From NCBI GenBank assembly GCA_944474755.1, contig OX104124.1:23472452-23536451 (forward strand): a stretch of DNA of 64,000 nt. Direction: 5' to 3'. This DNA comes from Limnoperna fortunei (taxonomy: Eukaryota > Mollusca > Bivalvia > Mytilida > Modiolidae). Of this stretch, positions 1 through 11,782 are shown piece after piece (the stretch's first letter is position 1; every line of letters starts with the position of its first letter). A program made the position numbers and the translations under genes. The notes under the pieces were generated by a model. The model saw only the letters and a program-made list of their open reading frames with translations, did not search any database and was not told where the DNA came from.

Positions 1-3000
1 TCCATGTAGGTTGTATTGTTCCCTGTAGGTTGTATTGTTCCCTGTAGGTGTATTGTTCCCTGTAGGTTGTATTGTTCCCTGTAGGTGCATTGTTCCCTGT
101 AGGTGTATTGTTCCCTGTAGGTGTATTGTTCCCTGTAGGTTGTATTGTTCCCTGTAGTTGTATTGTTCCCTGTAGGTTGTATTGTTCCCTGTAGGTGTAT
201 TGTTCCCTGTAGGTTGTATTGTTCCCTGTAGGTTTTATTGTTCCCTGTAGGTTGTATTGTTCCCTGTAGGTGTATTGTTCCATGTAGGTTGTATTGTTCC
301 CTGTAGGTTGTATTGCTCCCTGTAGGTTGTATTGTTCCCTGTAGTTGTATTGTTCCCTGTAGGTGTATTGTTTCCTGTAGGTTGTATTGTTCCCTGTAGG
401 TGTATTGTTCCCTGTAGGTTGTATTGTTCCCTGTATGTTGTATTGTTCCCTGTAGGTTGTATTGTTCCCTGTAGGTGTATTGTTCCCTGTAGGTTGTATT
501 GTTCCCTATAGGTGTATTGTTCCCTGTAGGTGTATTGTTCCATGTAGGGTGTATTGTTTCCTGTAGGTTGTATTGTTCCCTGTATGTTGTATTGTTCCCT
601 ATAGGTGTATTGTTCCCTGTAGGTTGTATTGTTCCCTGTAGGTGTATTGTTTCCTGTAGGTGTATTGTTCCCTGTATGTTGTATTGTTTCCTGTAGGTTG
701 TATTGTTTCCTGTAGGTGTATTGTTTCCTGTATGTTGTATTGTTTCCTGTAGGTGTATTGTTTCCTGTAGGTGTATTGTTTCCTGTAGGTGTATTGTTTC
801 CTGTATGTTGTATTGTTTCCTGTAGGTGTATTGTTTCCTGTAGGTGTATTGTTCCCTGTATGTTGTATTGTTTCCTGTAGGTTGTATTGTTTCCTGTAGG
901 TGTATTGTTCCCTGTATGTTGTATTGTTTCCTGTATGTTGTATTGTTTCCTGTATGTTGTATTGTTTCCTGTAGGTGTATTGTTCCATGTAGGTGTATTG
1001 TTTCCTGTAGGTGTATTGTTTCCTGTAGGTTGTATTGTTCCCTGTATGTTGTATTGTTCCCTGTAGGTTGTATTGTTCCCTGTAGGTGTATTGTTTCCTG
1101 TAGGTTGTATTGTTCCCTGTATGTTGTATTGTTCCCTATAGGTGTATTGTTCCCTGTAGGTTGTATTGTTCCCTATAGGTGTATTGTTCCCTGTAGGTGT
1201 ATTGTTCCATGTAGGGTGTATTGTTTCCTGTAGGTTGTATTGTTCCCTGTATGTTGTATTGTTCCCTATAGGTGTATTGTTCCCTGTAGGTTGTATTGTT
1301 CCCTGTAGGTTGTATTGTTCCCTGTAGGTTGTATTGTTCCCTGTAGGTGTTTTGTTCCCTGTAGGTTGTATTGTTTCCTGTAGGTTGTATTGTTCCATGT
1401 AGGGTGTATTGTTCCCTGTAGGCGTATTGTTCCCCGTAGGTTGTATTGTTCCCCGTAGGTTGTATTGTTCCCTGTAGGTGTATTGTTCCATGTAGGGTGT
1501 ATTTTTCCCTGTAGGTTGTATTGTTTCCTGTAGGTTGTATTGTTCCCTGTAGGTGCATTGTTCCCTGTAGGTGTATTGTTCCCTGTAGGTGTATTGTTCC
1601 CTGTAGGTTGTATTGTTCCCTGTAGGTTGTATTGTTCCCTGTAGGTGCATTGTTCCCTGTAGGTGTATTGTTCCCTGTAGGTGTATTGTTCCCTGTAGGT
1701 TGTATTGTTCCCTGTAGGTTGTATTGTTTCCTGTAGGTGTATTGTTCCCTGTAGGTTGTATTGTTCCCTGTAGGTTGTATTGTTTCCTGTAGGTTGTATT
1801 GTTCCCTGTAGATGTATTGTTCCCTGTAGGTGCATTGTTCCCTGTAGGTGTATTGTTCCTTGTAGGTGTATTGTTCCCTGTAGGTTGTATTGTTCCCTGT
1901 AGGTGTATTGTTCCCTGTAGGTGTATTGTTCCATGTAGGTGTATTGTTCCCTGTAGGTTGTATTGTTCCCTGTAGGTGTATTGTTCCCTGTAGGTGTATT
2001 GTTCCCTGTAGGTGTATTGTTCCCTGTAGGTGTATTGTTCCCTGTAGGTTTTATTGTTCCCTGTAGGTTGTATTGTTCCCTGTAGGTTGTATTGTTCCCT
2101 GTAGGTGTATTGTTCCCTGTAGGTGTATTGTTCCCTGTAGGTGTATTGTTCCCTATAGGTTGTATTGTTCCCTGTAGGTTGTATTGTTCCATGTAGGTGT
2201 ATTGTTCCCTGTAGGTGTATTGTTCCCTGTAGGTGTATTGTTCCCTATAGGTTGTATTGTTCCCTGTAGGTTGTATTGTTCCCTGTAGGTGTATTGTTCC
2301 CTGTAGGTTGTATTGTTCCCTGTAGGTGTATTGTTCCCTGTAGGTGTATTGTTCCCTGTAGGTGTATTGTTCCATGTAGGTGTATTGTTCCCTATAGGTT
2401 GTATTGTTCCCTGTAGGTTGTATTGTTCCCTGTAGGTGTATTGTTCCCTGTAGGTTGTATTGTTCCCTGTAGGTGTATTGTTCCCTGTAGGTGTATTGTT
2501 CCTTGTAGGTGTATTGTTCCCTGTAGGTTGTATTGTTCCCTGTAGGTTGTATTGTTCCCTATAGGTTGTATTGTTCCCTGTAGGTGTATTGTTCCCTGTA
2601 GGTGTATTGTTCCCTGTAGGTTGTATTGTTCCCTGTAGGTTGTATTGTTCCCTGTAGGTGTATTGTTCCCTGTAGGTTGTATTGTTCCCTGTAGGTGTAT
2701 TGTTCCCTGTAGGTTGTATTGTTCCCTGTAGGTTGTATTGTTCCCTGTAGGTGTATTGTTCCCTGTAGGTTGTATTGTTCCCTGTAGGTGTATTGTTCCC
2801 TGTAGGTGTATTGTTCCTTGTAGGTGTATTGTTCCCTGTAGGTTGTATTGTTTCCTGTAGGTTGTATTGTTCCCTATAGGTTGTATTGTTCCCTGTAGGT
2901 TGTATTGTTCCCTGTAGGTGTATTGTTCCCTGTAGGTGTATTGTTCCCTGTAGGTGTATTGTTCCATGTAGGTGTATTGTTCCCTGTAGGTTGTATTGTT

Positions 3001-4857
3001 CCCTGTAGGTTGTATTGTTCCCTGTAGGTTGTATTGTTCCCTATAGGTTGTATTGTTCCCTGTAGGTTGTATTGTTCCCTGTAGGTGTATTGTTCCCTGT
3101 AGGTTGTATTGTTCCCTGTAGGTGTATTGTTCCCTGTAGGTTGTATTGTTCCCTGTAGGTGTATTGTTCCCTGTAGGTTGTATTGTTCCATGTAGGTGTA
3201 TTGTTCCCTGTAGGTGTATTGTTCCCTGTAGGTGTATTGTTCCCTATAGGTTGTATTGTTCCCTGTAGGTTGTATTGTTCCCTGTAGGTGTATTGTTCCC
3301 TGTAGGTTGTATTGTTCCCTGTAGGTGTATTGTTCCCTGTAGGTGTATTGTTCCTTGTAGGTGTATTGTTCCCTGTAGGTTGTATTGTTCCCTGTAGGTG
3401 TATTGTTCCCTGTAGGTGTATTGTTCCCTGTAGGTGTATTGTTCCCTATAGGTTGTATTGTTCCCTGTAGGTTGTATTGTTCCCTGTAGGTGTATTGTTC
3501 CCTGTAGGTGTATTGTTCCCTGTAGGTGTATTGTTCCATGTAGGTGTATTGTTCCCTGTAGGTTGTATTGTTCCCTGTAGGTTGTATTGTTCCCTGTAGG
3601 TTGTATTGTTCCCTGTAGGTTGTATTGTTCCCTGTAGGTGTATTGTTCCCTGTAGGTGTATTGTTCCCTGTAGGTTGTATTGTTCCCTGTATGTTGTATT
3701 GTTCCCTGTAGGTTGTATTGTTCCCTGTAGGTTGTATTGTTCCCTGTAGGGTGTATTGTTTCCTGTATGTTGTATTGTTCCCTGTAGGTTGTATTGTTCC
3801 CTGTAGGTGTATTGTTCCCTGTAGGTTGTATTGTTCCCTGTAGGTTGTATTGTTCCCTGTAGGTGTATTGTTCCCTGTAGGTTGTATTGTTTCCTGTAGG
3901 TTGTATTGTTCCCTGTAGGTGCATTGTTCCCTGTAGGTGTATTGTTCCATGTAGGGTGTATTGTTCCCTGTAGGTTGTATTGTTCCCTGTAGGTGTATTG
4001 TTCCCTGTAGGTGTATTGTTCCCTGTAGGTTGTATTGTTTCCTGTAGGTTGTATTGTTCCCTGTAGGTTGTATTGTTCCATGTAGGGTGTATTGTTCCCT
4101 GTAGGTTGTATTGTTCCCTGTAGGTGTATTGTTTCCTGTAGGTTGTATTGTTCCCTGTAGGTTGTATTGTTTCCTGTAGGTTGTATTGTTCCCTGTAGGG
4201 TGTATTGTTCCCTGTAGGTGTATTGTTCCCTGTAGGTTGTATTGTTTCCTGTAGGTTGTATTGTTCCCTGTAGGTTGTATTGTTTCCTGTAGGTTGTATT
4301 GTTCCCTGTAGGTTGTATTGTTCCCTGTAGGTGTATTGTTCCATGTAGGGTGTATTTTTCCCTGTAGGTTGTATTGTTTCCTGTAGGTGTATTGTTCCCT
4401 GTAGGTTGTATTGTTTCCTGTAGGTTGTATTGTTCCCTGTAGGTTGTATTGTTCCCTGTAGGTTGTATTGTTCCCTGTAGGTGTATTGTTCCCTGTAGGT
4501 TGTATTGTTTCCTGTAGGTTGTATTGTTCCCTGTAGGTGTATTGTTCCCTGTAGGTTGTATTGTTCCCTGTAGGTTGTATTGTTTCCTGTAGGTTGTATT
4601 GTTCCCTGTAGGTTGTATTGTTCCCTGTAGGTTGTATTGTTCCCTGTAGGTGTATTGTTCCCTGTAGGTTGTATTGTTCCCTGTAGGTTGTATTGTTCCC
4701 TGTAGGTGCATTGTTCCCTGTAGGTGTATTGTTCCCTGTAGGTGTATTGTTCCCTGTAGGTTGTATTGTTTCCTGTAGGTTGTATTGTTCCCTGTAGGTT
4801 GTATTGTTCCCTGTAGGTGTATTGTTCCCTGTAGGTTGTATTGTTCCCTGTAGGTTA
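1..4857. repeat. 18/19-bp minisatellite array
   Basis: The array consists of about 260 head-to-tail units of the type TGTATTGTTCCCTGTAGG (18 bp), or the same with one extra T (19 bp), mixed irregularly. Common variants are TTTCC for TTCCC, CCATG, CCTATAGG, CCTTG, GTATG and GTAGGG. The array runs off the left window edge and stops abruptly at TGTAGG followed by TTATTAAATGG. Variant units are shared between blocks: the block around 481-640 recurs around 1148-1307 (offset 667 bp), and 2391-2501 recurs at 3243-3353 (offset 852 bp), so larger segments have duplicated. The minus strand has no stop codon in any frame, producing long runs of TYREQY, NNTPTG and LQGTIH; these are not taken as genes. 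Confidence 0.97.
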
Positions 4858-5449
4858 TTAAATGGCTATTGCTTATTTTATTGCTTTGGCTTACCATATG
4901 GATGTTACACAAGATAGCAAAAAATGCTAGTTATTTGTCCAGGGTCTGTTACGGCACAAATTGTTGCCCGAGACAATATGTGCTCACATTTGTTAAACAT
5001 TGGTCAAGATTCCTACACGTAGCCAAATATACCCCGCCACTGCAGTATCAAATTGCCTAAGAGGTGTGAGAAACTAAAATGGAAAAATTTTGTTTGTGAT
5101 ACATTTAGTTATGGGACAAAATAATTTAAGCATGTACTATTAGAATTGTTTGGAAATTATTGGTTTTGAAAACCATTCACATGCATCTAATACATTGGTT
5201 CATAAATAGGATTCACTTTTGAAATAGATGCACATTATGACTATTAAATTAGGTTTGGTAAAAATTTCCCCTTTATTTTACACTTTGGTTCATTAACTAA
5301 ATAAGCCCTCAAGGAGACCTCACAAGTCATGTAAATTACCTTGTTTGATCAATTGACAAATGTGTATTGGGACTGGACATAAGGGTCGTCATTCGGAATA
5401 CACTAGGTTTGGTTTATACAGGTTAAATTAACAAAGGACTTTAAGGGAA
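4858..5449. other. A+T-rich spacer, no gene seen
   Basis: This is unique-looking A+T-rich sequence between the minisatellite and the first family A element. The short plus-strand ORF at 4869-5060 has no recognisable domain or coding character. Confidence 0.6.
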
Positions 5450-5559
5450 ACTAGAGGCTCCCAGGAGCCTGTAATCGCTCACCTGGAATCCAAATGACTT
5501 CAACTATATTTAAATTTTTGAAATTAACAGTTTCAGTCTAGTTGTTATAGCTTTTAAGT

Positions 5560-6860
5560 TACTGTGCAAAAACTAAACATTTCTTCAAAAATTTCAGTTA
5601 AATAGAGTAACTCCTATAAGGTGCCATCAGACAATTTCTGAAAATTAAATGGTTTGTAGGCATTGTTATTAAGGGTATTATAGAAATTTACAGTTTTACT
5701 ATACTAGTAGGTTTGTTATAGACTAATTTATAATTCAAAAACTGTTCATTTGTCCAAATTCATAATGAAATGGCAATAACTCCTATAAAGAGTCATCTTG
5801 CAATTTTGGACTAAGCAATCATTTGTAGGACTTCTATTGCTGATCATTTGTGCAATTTACAGTTTCAATCTAGCTACTATAGTTTTCAAGTTACAGGACA
5901 AAAATGGAAAATTTCATAACAAAATTGTCATTTAAGGGCAATAACCCTTATAAGGAGTCATCTTACAATTTCAGACCAATTAAGTGAATTGTAGGGCTTT
6001 TAATGCTGATCATTTTTGCATTTTATAATTTCACTCTAGCTGTTATGGTTTTAAGTTACAGGACAAAAACGGAAAATTTCATAAAAAAATTGCAATTTAA
6101 GGGCAATAACTCCTATAAGGAGTCATCTGACAATTTCAGACTTTATAGCAATTTGTAGGGCTTGTATTGCTGATCATTTTTGCTATTAACAGTTTCACTC
6201 TAGCTGTTACAGTTTTTAAGTTACAGGACAAAATCGGAAAATTTCATAAAAAATTGTCATTAATGGGCAATAACTTATTTAAGGAGTTGTCTGACAATTT
6301 CAGACCAATCAAGTGAATTGTAGGGCCTTTATTGCTGATCATTTGTGCAATTTACAGTTTCAATATAGCTGCTATAGTTTTCAAGTTACAGGACAAAAAC
6401 AGAAAATTTCATAAAAAATTGCCATTTAAGGGCAATAACTCCTATAAGGAATCATCTGACAATTTCAGACTAATACAGTGAATTGTAGGGCTTGTATTGC
6501 TGATCATTTTTGCTATTTACAGTTTTACTCTAGCTGTTATAGTTTTAATGTTACAGGACAAAAACGGAAAATTTCTTTAAAAATTGCCATTTAAGGGCAA
6601 TAACTCATATAAGGAGTCATTTGACTATTTCAGACCAATCAAGTGAATTGTACGGCTTTTATTGCTGATCATTTTTGCCATTTACAGTTTCACTATACCT
6701 CGTATAGTTTTCAGGTTATATTGTAAATACCAAAAATTTTGTCAAAAATCGTCAATAAAGGGCAATAACTCCTACAAGAAGCCAAAACACAACTTCACAC
6801 TAATAGCAACTATTGTAGACCTTAATGTGCTGATCAATTTGAAGTAACGGTTTTCTCAAT
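5560..6860 (+). repeat. ~165-bp tandem core of family A
   Basis: About seven units carry landmarks such as GGGCAATAACTCCTATAAGG and ATTGCTGATCATT. The latter falls at about 5836, 6002, 6166, 6331, 6496, 6661 and 6823, giving a period of 163-166 bp. Units are divergent (substitutions and short indels), so the array is not freshly amplified. Confidence 0.85.
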
Positions 6861-7223
6861 AGCTATTATAATTTTTGAGATAATGATCAAAAACCTGTGT
6901 TAACCTCCATGTTCTATTTTTAGTAACAGCGGCCATATTTGTCTGTTGATCAACACCCTGGGTACAAACTTGAAACTAGGTCCCCTAAGGATGATTGTGA
7001 CCAAGTTTGAAAAAAATTGGCCCAGTGGTTTCAGAGGAGAAGATTTTTTTTCATTTATTCTATTTTAGGCCAACGTAGCTATGTAGGTAGTCAGGTGTCA
7101 TGATTTGCACAATTTTGGTAGAGGATGTCCTAAAGATGATATGTGCAATGTTTCAAAGCAGTCCTTTCATTGGTTAAAGAGGAGAAGATTTTTTAAAATC
7201 AAGTAAAATTGATTAAAAAAATG

Positions 7224-8160
7224 TTCAAGGGGAATAATTCCTAAACGGTTCATCAGACAATCTTGACCCTAAAGTCATTTTTGTAGCCCTCATAGAGCAG
7301 AACAATTAAGCAATGCTAACTTTTTCTCTAGTTCTAATAATTTTCAAGATTTTGAGGCAAAAATGTCAAAAATAATCAATTTCGACAATTAAAGGGCAAT
7401 AACTCCTATAAGGAGTCATCATACAACTTCAACCCAATGATGTGTTTCGTAGAGCTTTTGATGCAGATGAAGGCATGTCTCTTCGGTTTTCCTGTATCTG
7501 TTACACTTTTTTAAATATAAGCCAAAAACTGTATTTTACCCCCCCCCCCCTCCGTCCTATTTTTAGCCATGGTGGCCATGTTGGTTAATCTGCAGCCATG
7601 GTTGGTGCAAACTTGGTTGAGGACATTTGACGGATGATGTGTACAAAGTTTCAAAGCAGTACTTTCAGTTGTTTCAGAGGAGAAGATTTTAAAAAATCAA
7701 TTAAAACCGATTAAAAAAAACAGTTCAAGGGGAATAACTCTTAAACGGTTAATCAGACAATCTTGATCCTTAAGTCATTTTTGTAGCCCTCATAGAGCAG
7801 AACAATTAAGCAATGCTAACTTTTTCTCTAGTTCTAATAATTTTCAAGATTTTGAGGCAAAAATGGCAAAAATCATCAATTTTTACAATTAAAGGGCAAT
7901 AACTCCTACAAGGAGTCATCATACAACTTTGCCCCAATGGAGTGTTTTGTAGAGCTTTAGATGCTGAAGAAGGAAAGTCTCTTCGGTTTTCCTGAATCTG
8001 TTATACTTTTTGAACTATAAGCAAAAAACTGTATTTTGACCCCCCTGTTCTATTTTTAGCCATGGCGGCCATGTTGGTTGGTCTGAGGCCATGATTTGTG
8101 CAAACTTGGTAGAGGACATTTTACTGATGATGTGTGCAAAGTTTCAAAGCAATCCCTTCA
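7224..8160 (+). repeat. ~0.5-kb tandem units in family A copy 1
   Basis: Two units begin with GTTCAAGGGGAATAA (near 7224 and 7722). They share the stretch running through TTTTTGTAGCCCTCATAGAG, the region with GTAGAGCTTT, a C-rich tract and the end CAGAGGAGAAGATTTT. The same pair of units recurs in the copy at 26654-28104, so the duplication is part of the family and not private to this copy. Confidence 0.75.
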
Positions 8161-8233
8161 GTGGTTTTGGAGGAGAAGATTTTTGAAGAAAAGTTAAGGA
8201 CGACGACGACGACGGACGCCAAGTGATGGCAAT

Positions 8234-8264
8234 AGCTCACCTGACCCAAGTTTTGGGTTCAGTT
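8234..8264 (+). other. 3' terminal hairpin of family A copy 1
   Basis: AGCTCACCTGACCCAAG and GGGTTCAGTT can fold on a T-rich loop. The right arm has decayed compared with the copies ending at 19755 and 28104. Confidence 0.6.
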
Positions 8265-8450
8265 AAAATGAGAAAGTTTAAGATCAATATGTTATGATTG
8301 TTTACGTTATTTATTTATATTGACACTCCATGACTAATGCCATTTGTTGGTCAGTCTGTGTCTAAATTGATGACAAGAAACACCGTCATTTGTATTGTTG
8401 CATAATCTTCCACACTATAATCATAGTCTCTTAAAGAATAAATATAAAAG

Positions 8451-8548
8451 CTCTGTTAAATGATGAAAATAACATAACTTCATCACTATGCAATAAAATT
8501 CCACTGAGGAAGGCCATGAGGCCGAAACGTTCGGAAAATTTAACAGAG
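8451..8548 (+). other. hammerhead-like motif between inverted arms
   Basis: CTCTGTTAAAT (8451-8461) is exactly complementary to ATTTAACAGAG (8538-8548). Between them lies CTGAGGA, then a GGCC-ATGA-GGCC hairpin, then GAAACGTT. CUGANGA, stem II and GAAA are the conserved core elements of a hammerhead ribozyme in the right order; TTCC upstream could pair with GGAA downstream as stem I. Known context: hammerhead motifs occur in Penelope-like elements. Here stem III would be minimal and stem II has an unpaired A, so self-cleavage is uncertain. Confidence 0.4.
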
Positions 8549-8549
8549 T

Positions 8550-8571
8550 TTATATATATATATATATATAT
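8550..8571. repeat. (TA)n microsatellite
   Basis: About eleven TA repeats directly follow the hammerhead-like motif. Confidence 0.95.
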
Positions 8572-8605
8572 AGAAAAAGTCTTTTATAAACAATGTGCAG
8601 CATTA

Positions 8606-8818
8606 TATAACATAAAACAATTACACAAAATAAGTGTCACATAATTACGAAAATCTAGCGCTTTCATCCATCATGGGACTTTTCAAGATTGTTTTTGTTA
8701 CCAAGCAACAACGTTACGCTTAGTAACAAAAACAATCTTGAAAAGTCCCATGATGGATGAAAACGCTAGATTTTCGTAATTATGTGACACTTATTTTGTG
8801 TAATTGTTTCATGTTATA
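8606..8818. mobile_element. near-perfect foldback element
   Basis: Two 96-bp arms (8606-8701 and 8723-8818) are inverted complements with only about two mismatches, around a 21-bp loop at 8702-8722. The arms include TAATTACGAAAATCTAGCG and AGTCCCATGATGGATGAAA. No coding capacity. It looks like a foldback/MITE; such arms could form a long hairpin RNA if transcribed. Confidence 0.85.
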
Positions 8819-8843
8819 GATTCTTTATTGGGAGATGGAATAA

Positions 8844-8925
8844 TATTTGATATTAACCCTGTATTTCTGATGTTTCAGAAATCCGCTGGATAGATATATT
8901 ATATGGTTGTTACAATACTTAGACG
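8844..8925 (+). repeat. dispersed ~80-bp repeat, copy 1
   Basis: The stretch from GATATTAACCCTGTATTTCTG to TACAATACTTAGACG recurs in inverse orientation at 54335-54417, next to a TA-rich tract in both places. It contains the partial palindrome CTGATGTTTCAG. Element class not recognised. Confidence 0.8.
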
Positions 8926-9271
8926 TTGTATATATATAATGAAAAATGGTTTAGTTTAAATCGATTTACTTACAAACAATCTTTCTATGGCATTCTTCAT
9001 CAACCAACAATACAGAAATCCAGGACAGAACAAGTCTTTCAACACAGGCGGGTCAAATAACTTAAATAGATTGTGATTTTAATTAGCTTTTCATTGATCT
9101 CAAACATATTGATGCTGTAGTCATCTTATAACAAAATCATCCAAACCTTAGGATGGACCTCTTCAACAGACGAGTAATGTTGAATAGATCCAAAATTTGA
9201 TCTTTGCAATTACTGAAGCTCAATATATTTTTTTAGGTCAAGAACTACCAACATCATTTAGATTCTAAATT
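8926..9271. other. A+T-rich spacer, nothing recognised
   Basis: No coding, RNA or repeat structure is evident apart from A+T richness. Confidence 0.5.
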
Positions 9272-9533
9272 TTTGTTTGTTTGTTTGTTTAGTTACGGTT
9301 TAAAGCTATTTCCAGCAATGTTCAGCTATATCATGGCATCCAGTTTTTATTGGGGGGAGGAAGCAGGAGAAAAACCCCAGACCTTCATACGACAACTTGC
9401 AATCCTTTTCAATCCCTATTAGAGTTGAGCTCACCCTACTCACAGTGAGACTCGAACTCACAACCGCAGTTTTGACAGGTACATATACAATAGTAGACAA
9501 TCTACCGAAACCACTTGGCCACCGACGCACCTT
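9272..9533 (-). mobile_element. tRNA-headed SINE (V-SINE-like)
   Basis: Read on the minus strand, the head begins near 9533 with the A-box-like GGTGGCCAAGTGGTTTCGG. A B box follows, GGTTGTGAGTTCGAGTCTC, and then a body with GGGTTTTTCTCCTGC and CCAATAAAAACTGGATGCC. It ends in a (CAAA)n tail (plus-strand GTTTGTTTGTTT at 9275-9292). The head looks like tRNA-Ser/Leu. This matches the RUDI type of mollusc V-SINE by general layout, from memory rather than alignment. It would be transcribed by RNA polymerase III and moved by a LINE. Confidence 0.8.
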
Positions 9534-10555
9534 ATCTGGTTAGTACATGCAGTCATCGATTAAACATAAAAATTCAAACCTATTGGTACACAATTATGGT
9601 CCATCATTGTTATCCATGGATAAGGCCACACAGAATTAATTTCTTGTTCGTCGGACTTTAACTTTGAAAATTAGGAGCGAGCGAGCGAAATTTATTTTAT
9701 TAATGTTTTTTTCGAAATTCTGATTTTGTGGAGCGAATAATTTTTTTTAAGGCGAGCGACATGTTTTTAGTCTTTTTAAAAAGATTTGTTCCAGGTTTTC
9801 ATTGTTAAACTGATGCGAGCGAGCGATTTTTTTAATTTTGAAGAAAATAACTGAAATTATTAAAAAAATGTATTTGATATTAAGCAAGTGCTTGTTCTCA
9901 GTGTTTTATGACTTAATTAATTGATTAGTAAATTATATAGCAGAAAAGAACTTCTAAAAAGATGCTGCCTAGGCTTTCTTTCAATAGGTACAGACTGACC
10001 AACAGACAGCCCATACCACTATTCATTTTCCCTGCCCAAAAGCTTGGGATTGTCCTTGATTTTGATTCTCATAATGTTGTCATAACTAAGGTTAGAAACA
10101 TTGGCGTGCGTTGAAGGCTTCCCTTGTATGCATGTAAATAGGTCGATAAAGGTGTCGTCCATTCGACATTCTAATGCTGTATTTGGTAGCAGTACTTTAA
10201 ACTGGGTAGCAACTGCTGCCACAACCACACTCTTGTTTTCTGTCATTGTTTTCTACATTTTACTTTCGGTTTTGATTTTATAGGGGACGAATGAAACAGT
10301 ATTTTAACCTTCTAAGTTCTGACTGAATCTCCAGCTATCGGAGCAGTTGGATGAATTCGTAGAACGCGGAGATTTTTTTTTTAAAGACAACTTCCGTTTC
10401 TGGACACGGGCGGGTTTCCGGTTAATGCGGGAGGAAGAAATTTTTTTCCTTTCTGAAATAATTTTACGTGTGGGCGGTCCGACAAACAAGCAATTAATTC
10501 GGCATGGCCTAAGACAAAGACTCCAAATCCAAAGAACACGAAGAACTAGAGTATA
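9534..10555. other. spacer with GAGCGA-rich low complexity
   Basis: Short runs of GAGCGAGCGA occur near 9677-9688, 9752-9760 and 9817-9826 between poly-T tracts. Small ORFs on both strands at 10019-10630 overlap each other, lack recognisable domains and are not called genes. Confidence 0.5.
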
Positions 10556-10654
10556 AAACAAGTGTGGACACAGAAAAACGTCCCGCCTACATTCCACATC
10601 AGTAACGAAAATAAATTTCGTCATAAGCATTAAGTAAATAGCATTAAATATCAG

Positions 10655-11645
10655 CAGCGGCCTGTATACAAAATATTGTCACCATACCCTGCATAGTTAC
10701 AGGGGAACAGCCGTAACCCAAAAACTTTAACGTAGTCGCTGGACCGTGAAATTGAGGTCAAGGTCAGGTGGAACCTACCAGACAGTCATGTACTATTCAT
10801 CAGCAACCTATATACCAAATATTGTCATCCTACCATGCATAGTTACAGAGGAACTATCGTAACCCAAAAACTTTAACGTAGTCGCTGGATCGTGAAATTG
10901 AGGTCAAGGTCAGGTGACACCTACCAGACAGTCATGAACTAGTCATCAGCAACCTATACACCAAATATTGTCATTCTACCATGTGTAGTTACAGAGGAAC
11001 TGTCGTAACCCAAAAACTTTAAGGTAGTCGCTGGACCGTGAAATTGAGGTCAAGATCAGGTGACACCTACCAGACAGTCATGCACTAGTCATCAGCAACC
11101 TATACACCAAATATTGTCATCCTACCATGCGTAGTTACAGAGGAACTGTTGTAACCCAAAAACTTTAACGTAGTCGCTGGACCGTGAAATTGAGGTCAAG
11201 GTCAGGTGACACCTACCAGACAGTCATGTACTAGTCATCAGCAACCTATACACCAAATATTGTCATTCTACCATGCGTAGTTACAGAGGAACTGTCGTAA
11301 CCCAAAAACTTTAACGTAGTCGCTGGACCATGAAATTGAGGTCAAGGTCAGGTGACACCTACCAGACAGTCATGTACTAGTCCTCAGCAACCTATATACC
11401 AAATATTGTCATCCTACCATGCGTAGTTACAGAGGAACTGTCGTAACCCAAAAACTTTAACGTAGTCACTGGACCGTGAAATTGAGGTCAAGGTCAGGTG
11501 ACACCTACCAGACAGTCATGTACTAGTCATCAGCAACCTATACACCAAATATTGTCATCCTACCGTGCGTAGTTACAGAGGAACTGTCATACCCAAAAAC
11601 TTTAACGTAGTCGCTGGACCGTGAAATTGAGGTCAAGGTCAGGTG
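10655..11645 (+). repeat. 146-bp tandem core, 7 units (family B copy 1)
   Basis: Units start at 10655, 10801, 10947, 11093, 11239, 11385 and 11531 with CAGCAACCTATACACC, so the period is exactly 146 bp throughout. The first unit is the most divergent (CAGCGGCCTGTATAC) and the last is shortened into the 3' module. Units are highly similar, indicating homogenisation. Confidence 0.95.
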
Positions 11646-11782
11646 ACAGGTGACTGACTGGCAAGTACTCATCATAAGCTACCTCTGGACCAAATTTGAT
11701 GGACCTAGGGCTTGGGCTTACAAAGATATGAAGCAAGATGTCAAGTGTTTACGCCGCCGCCGCGGCCGGATTCCCATACATA

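Larger units (their letters stand above)
5450..8264 (+). mobile_element. HINE-like element, family A copy 1
   Basis: This is a non-autonomous element. It starts with a small hairpin (AGAGGCTCCCAGGAGCC) followed by the 5' arm TCGCTCACCTG. A tandem core of about 165-bp units follows (5560-6860), then a second core of about 0.5-kb units (7224-8160), a (GAC)n tract near 8200, the 3' module AAGTGATGGCAATAGCTCAC, and a terminal hairpin at 8234-8264 whose outer arm is the inverted complement of the 5' arm. No protein is encoded. Subterminal inverted repeats, central tandem repeats, a microsatellite and a 3' stem-loop match the known layout of Helentron-associated elements (HINE/DINE-1) and of bivalve pearl-type repeats. 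The assignment is inference, since no Rep/helicase is present here. Confidence 0.72.

Noticed and set aside
235..4912. Long minus-strand ORFs (up to 488 codons) of TYREQY, NNTPTG and LQGTIH repeats
   Set aside because: They arise because the minisatellite unit has no stop in any minus frame. All three frames are open at the same places and starts come from chance CAT variants; no signal peptide or unique domain.
8505..8560. CRISPR-like or riboswitch reading of the GGCC hairpin region
   Set aside because: The sequence is eukaryotic and the motif order fits a hammerhead-like core better; no repeat-spacer pattern exists anywhere in the window.
9510..9533. Possible tRNA-Ser/Leu gene from A-box and B-box motifs
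   Set aside because: There is no complete cloverleaf, and the sequence continues into a dispersed SINE body and tail. The same holds at 29500, 54583 and 61027.
10019..10630. Cluster of small ORFs on both strands
   Set aside because: They overlap antisense to each other, have no domains, and lie between repeats.
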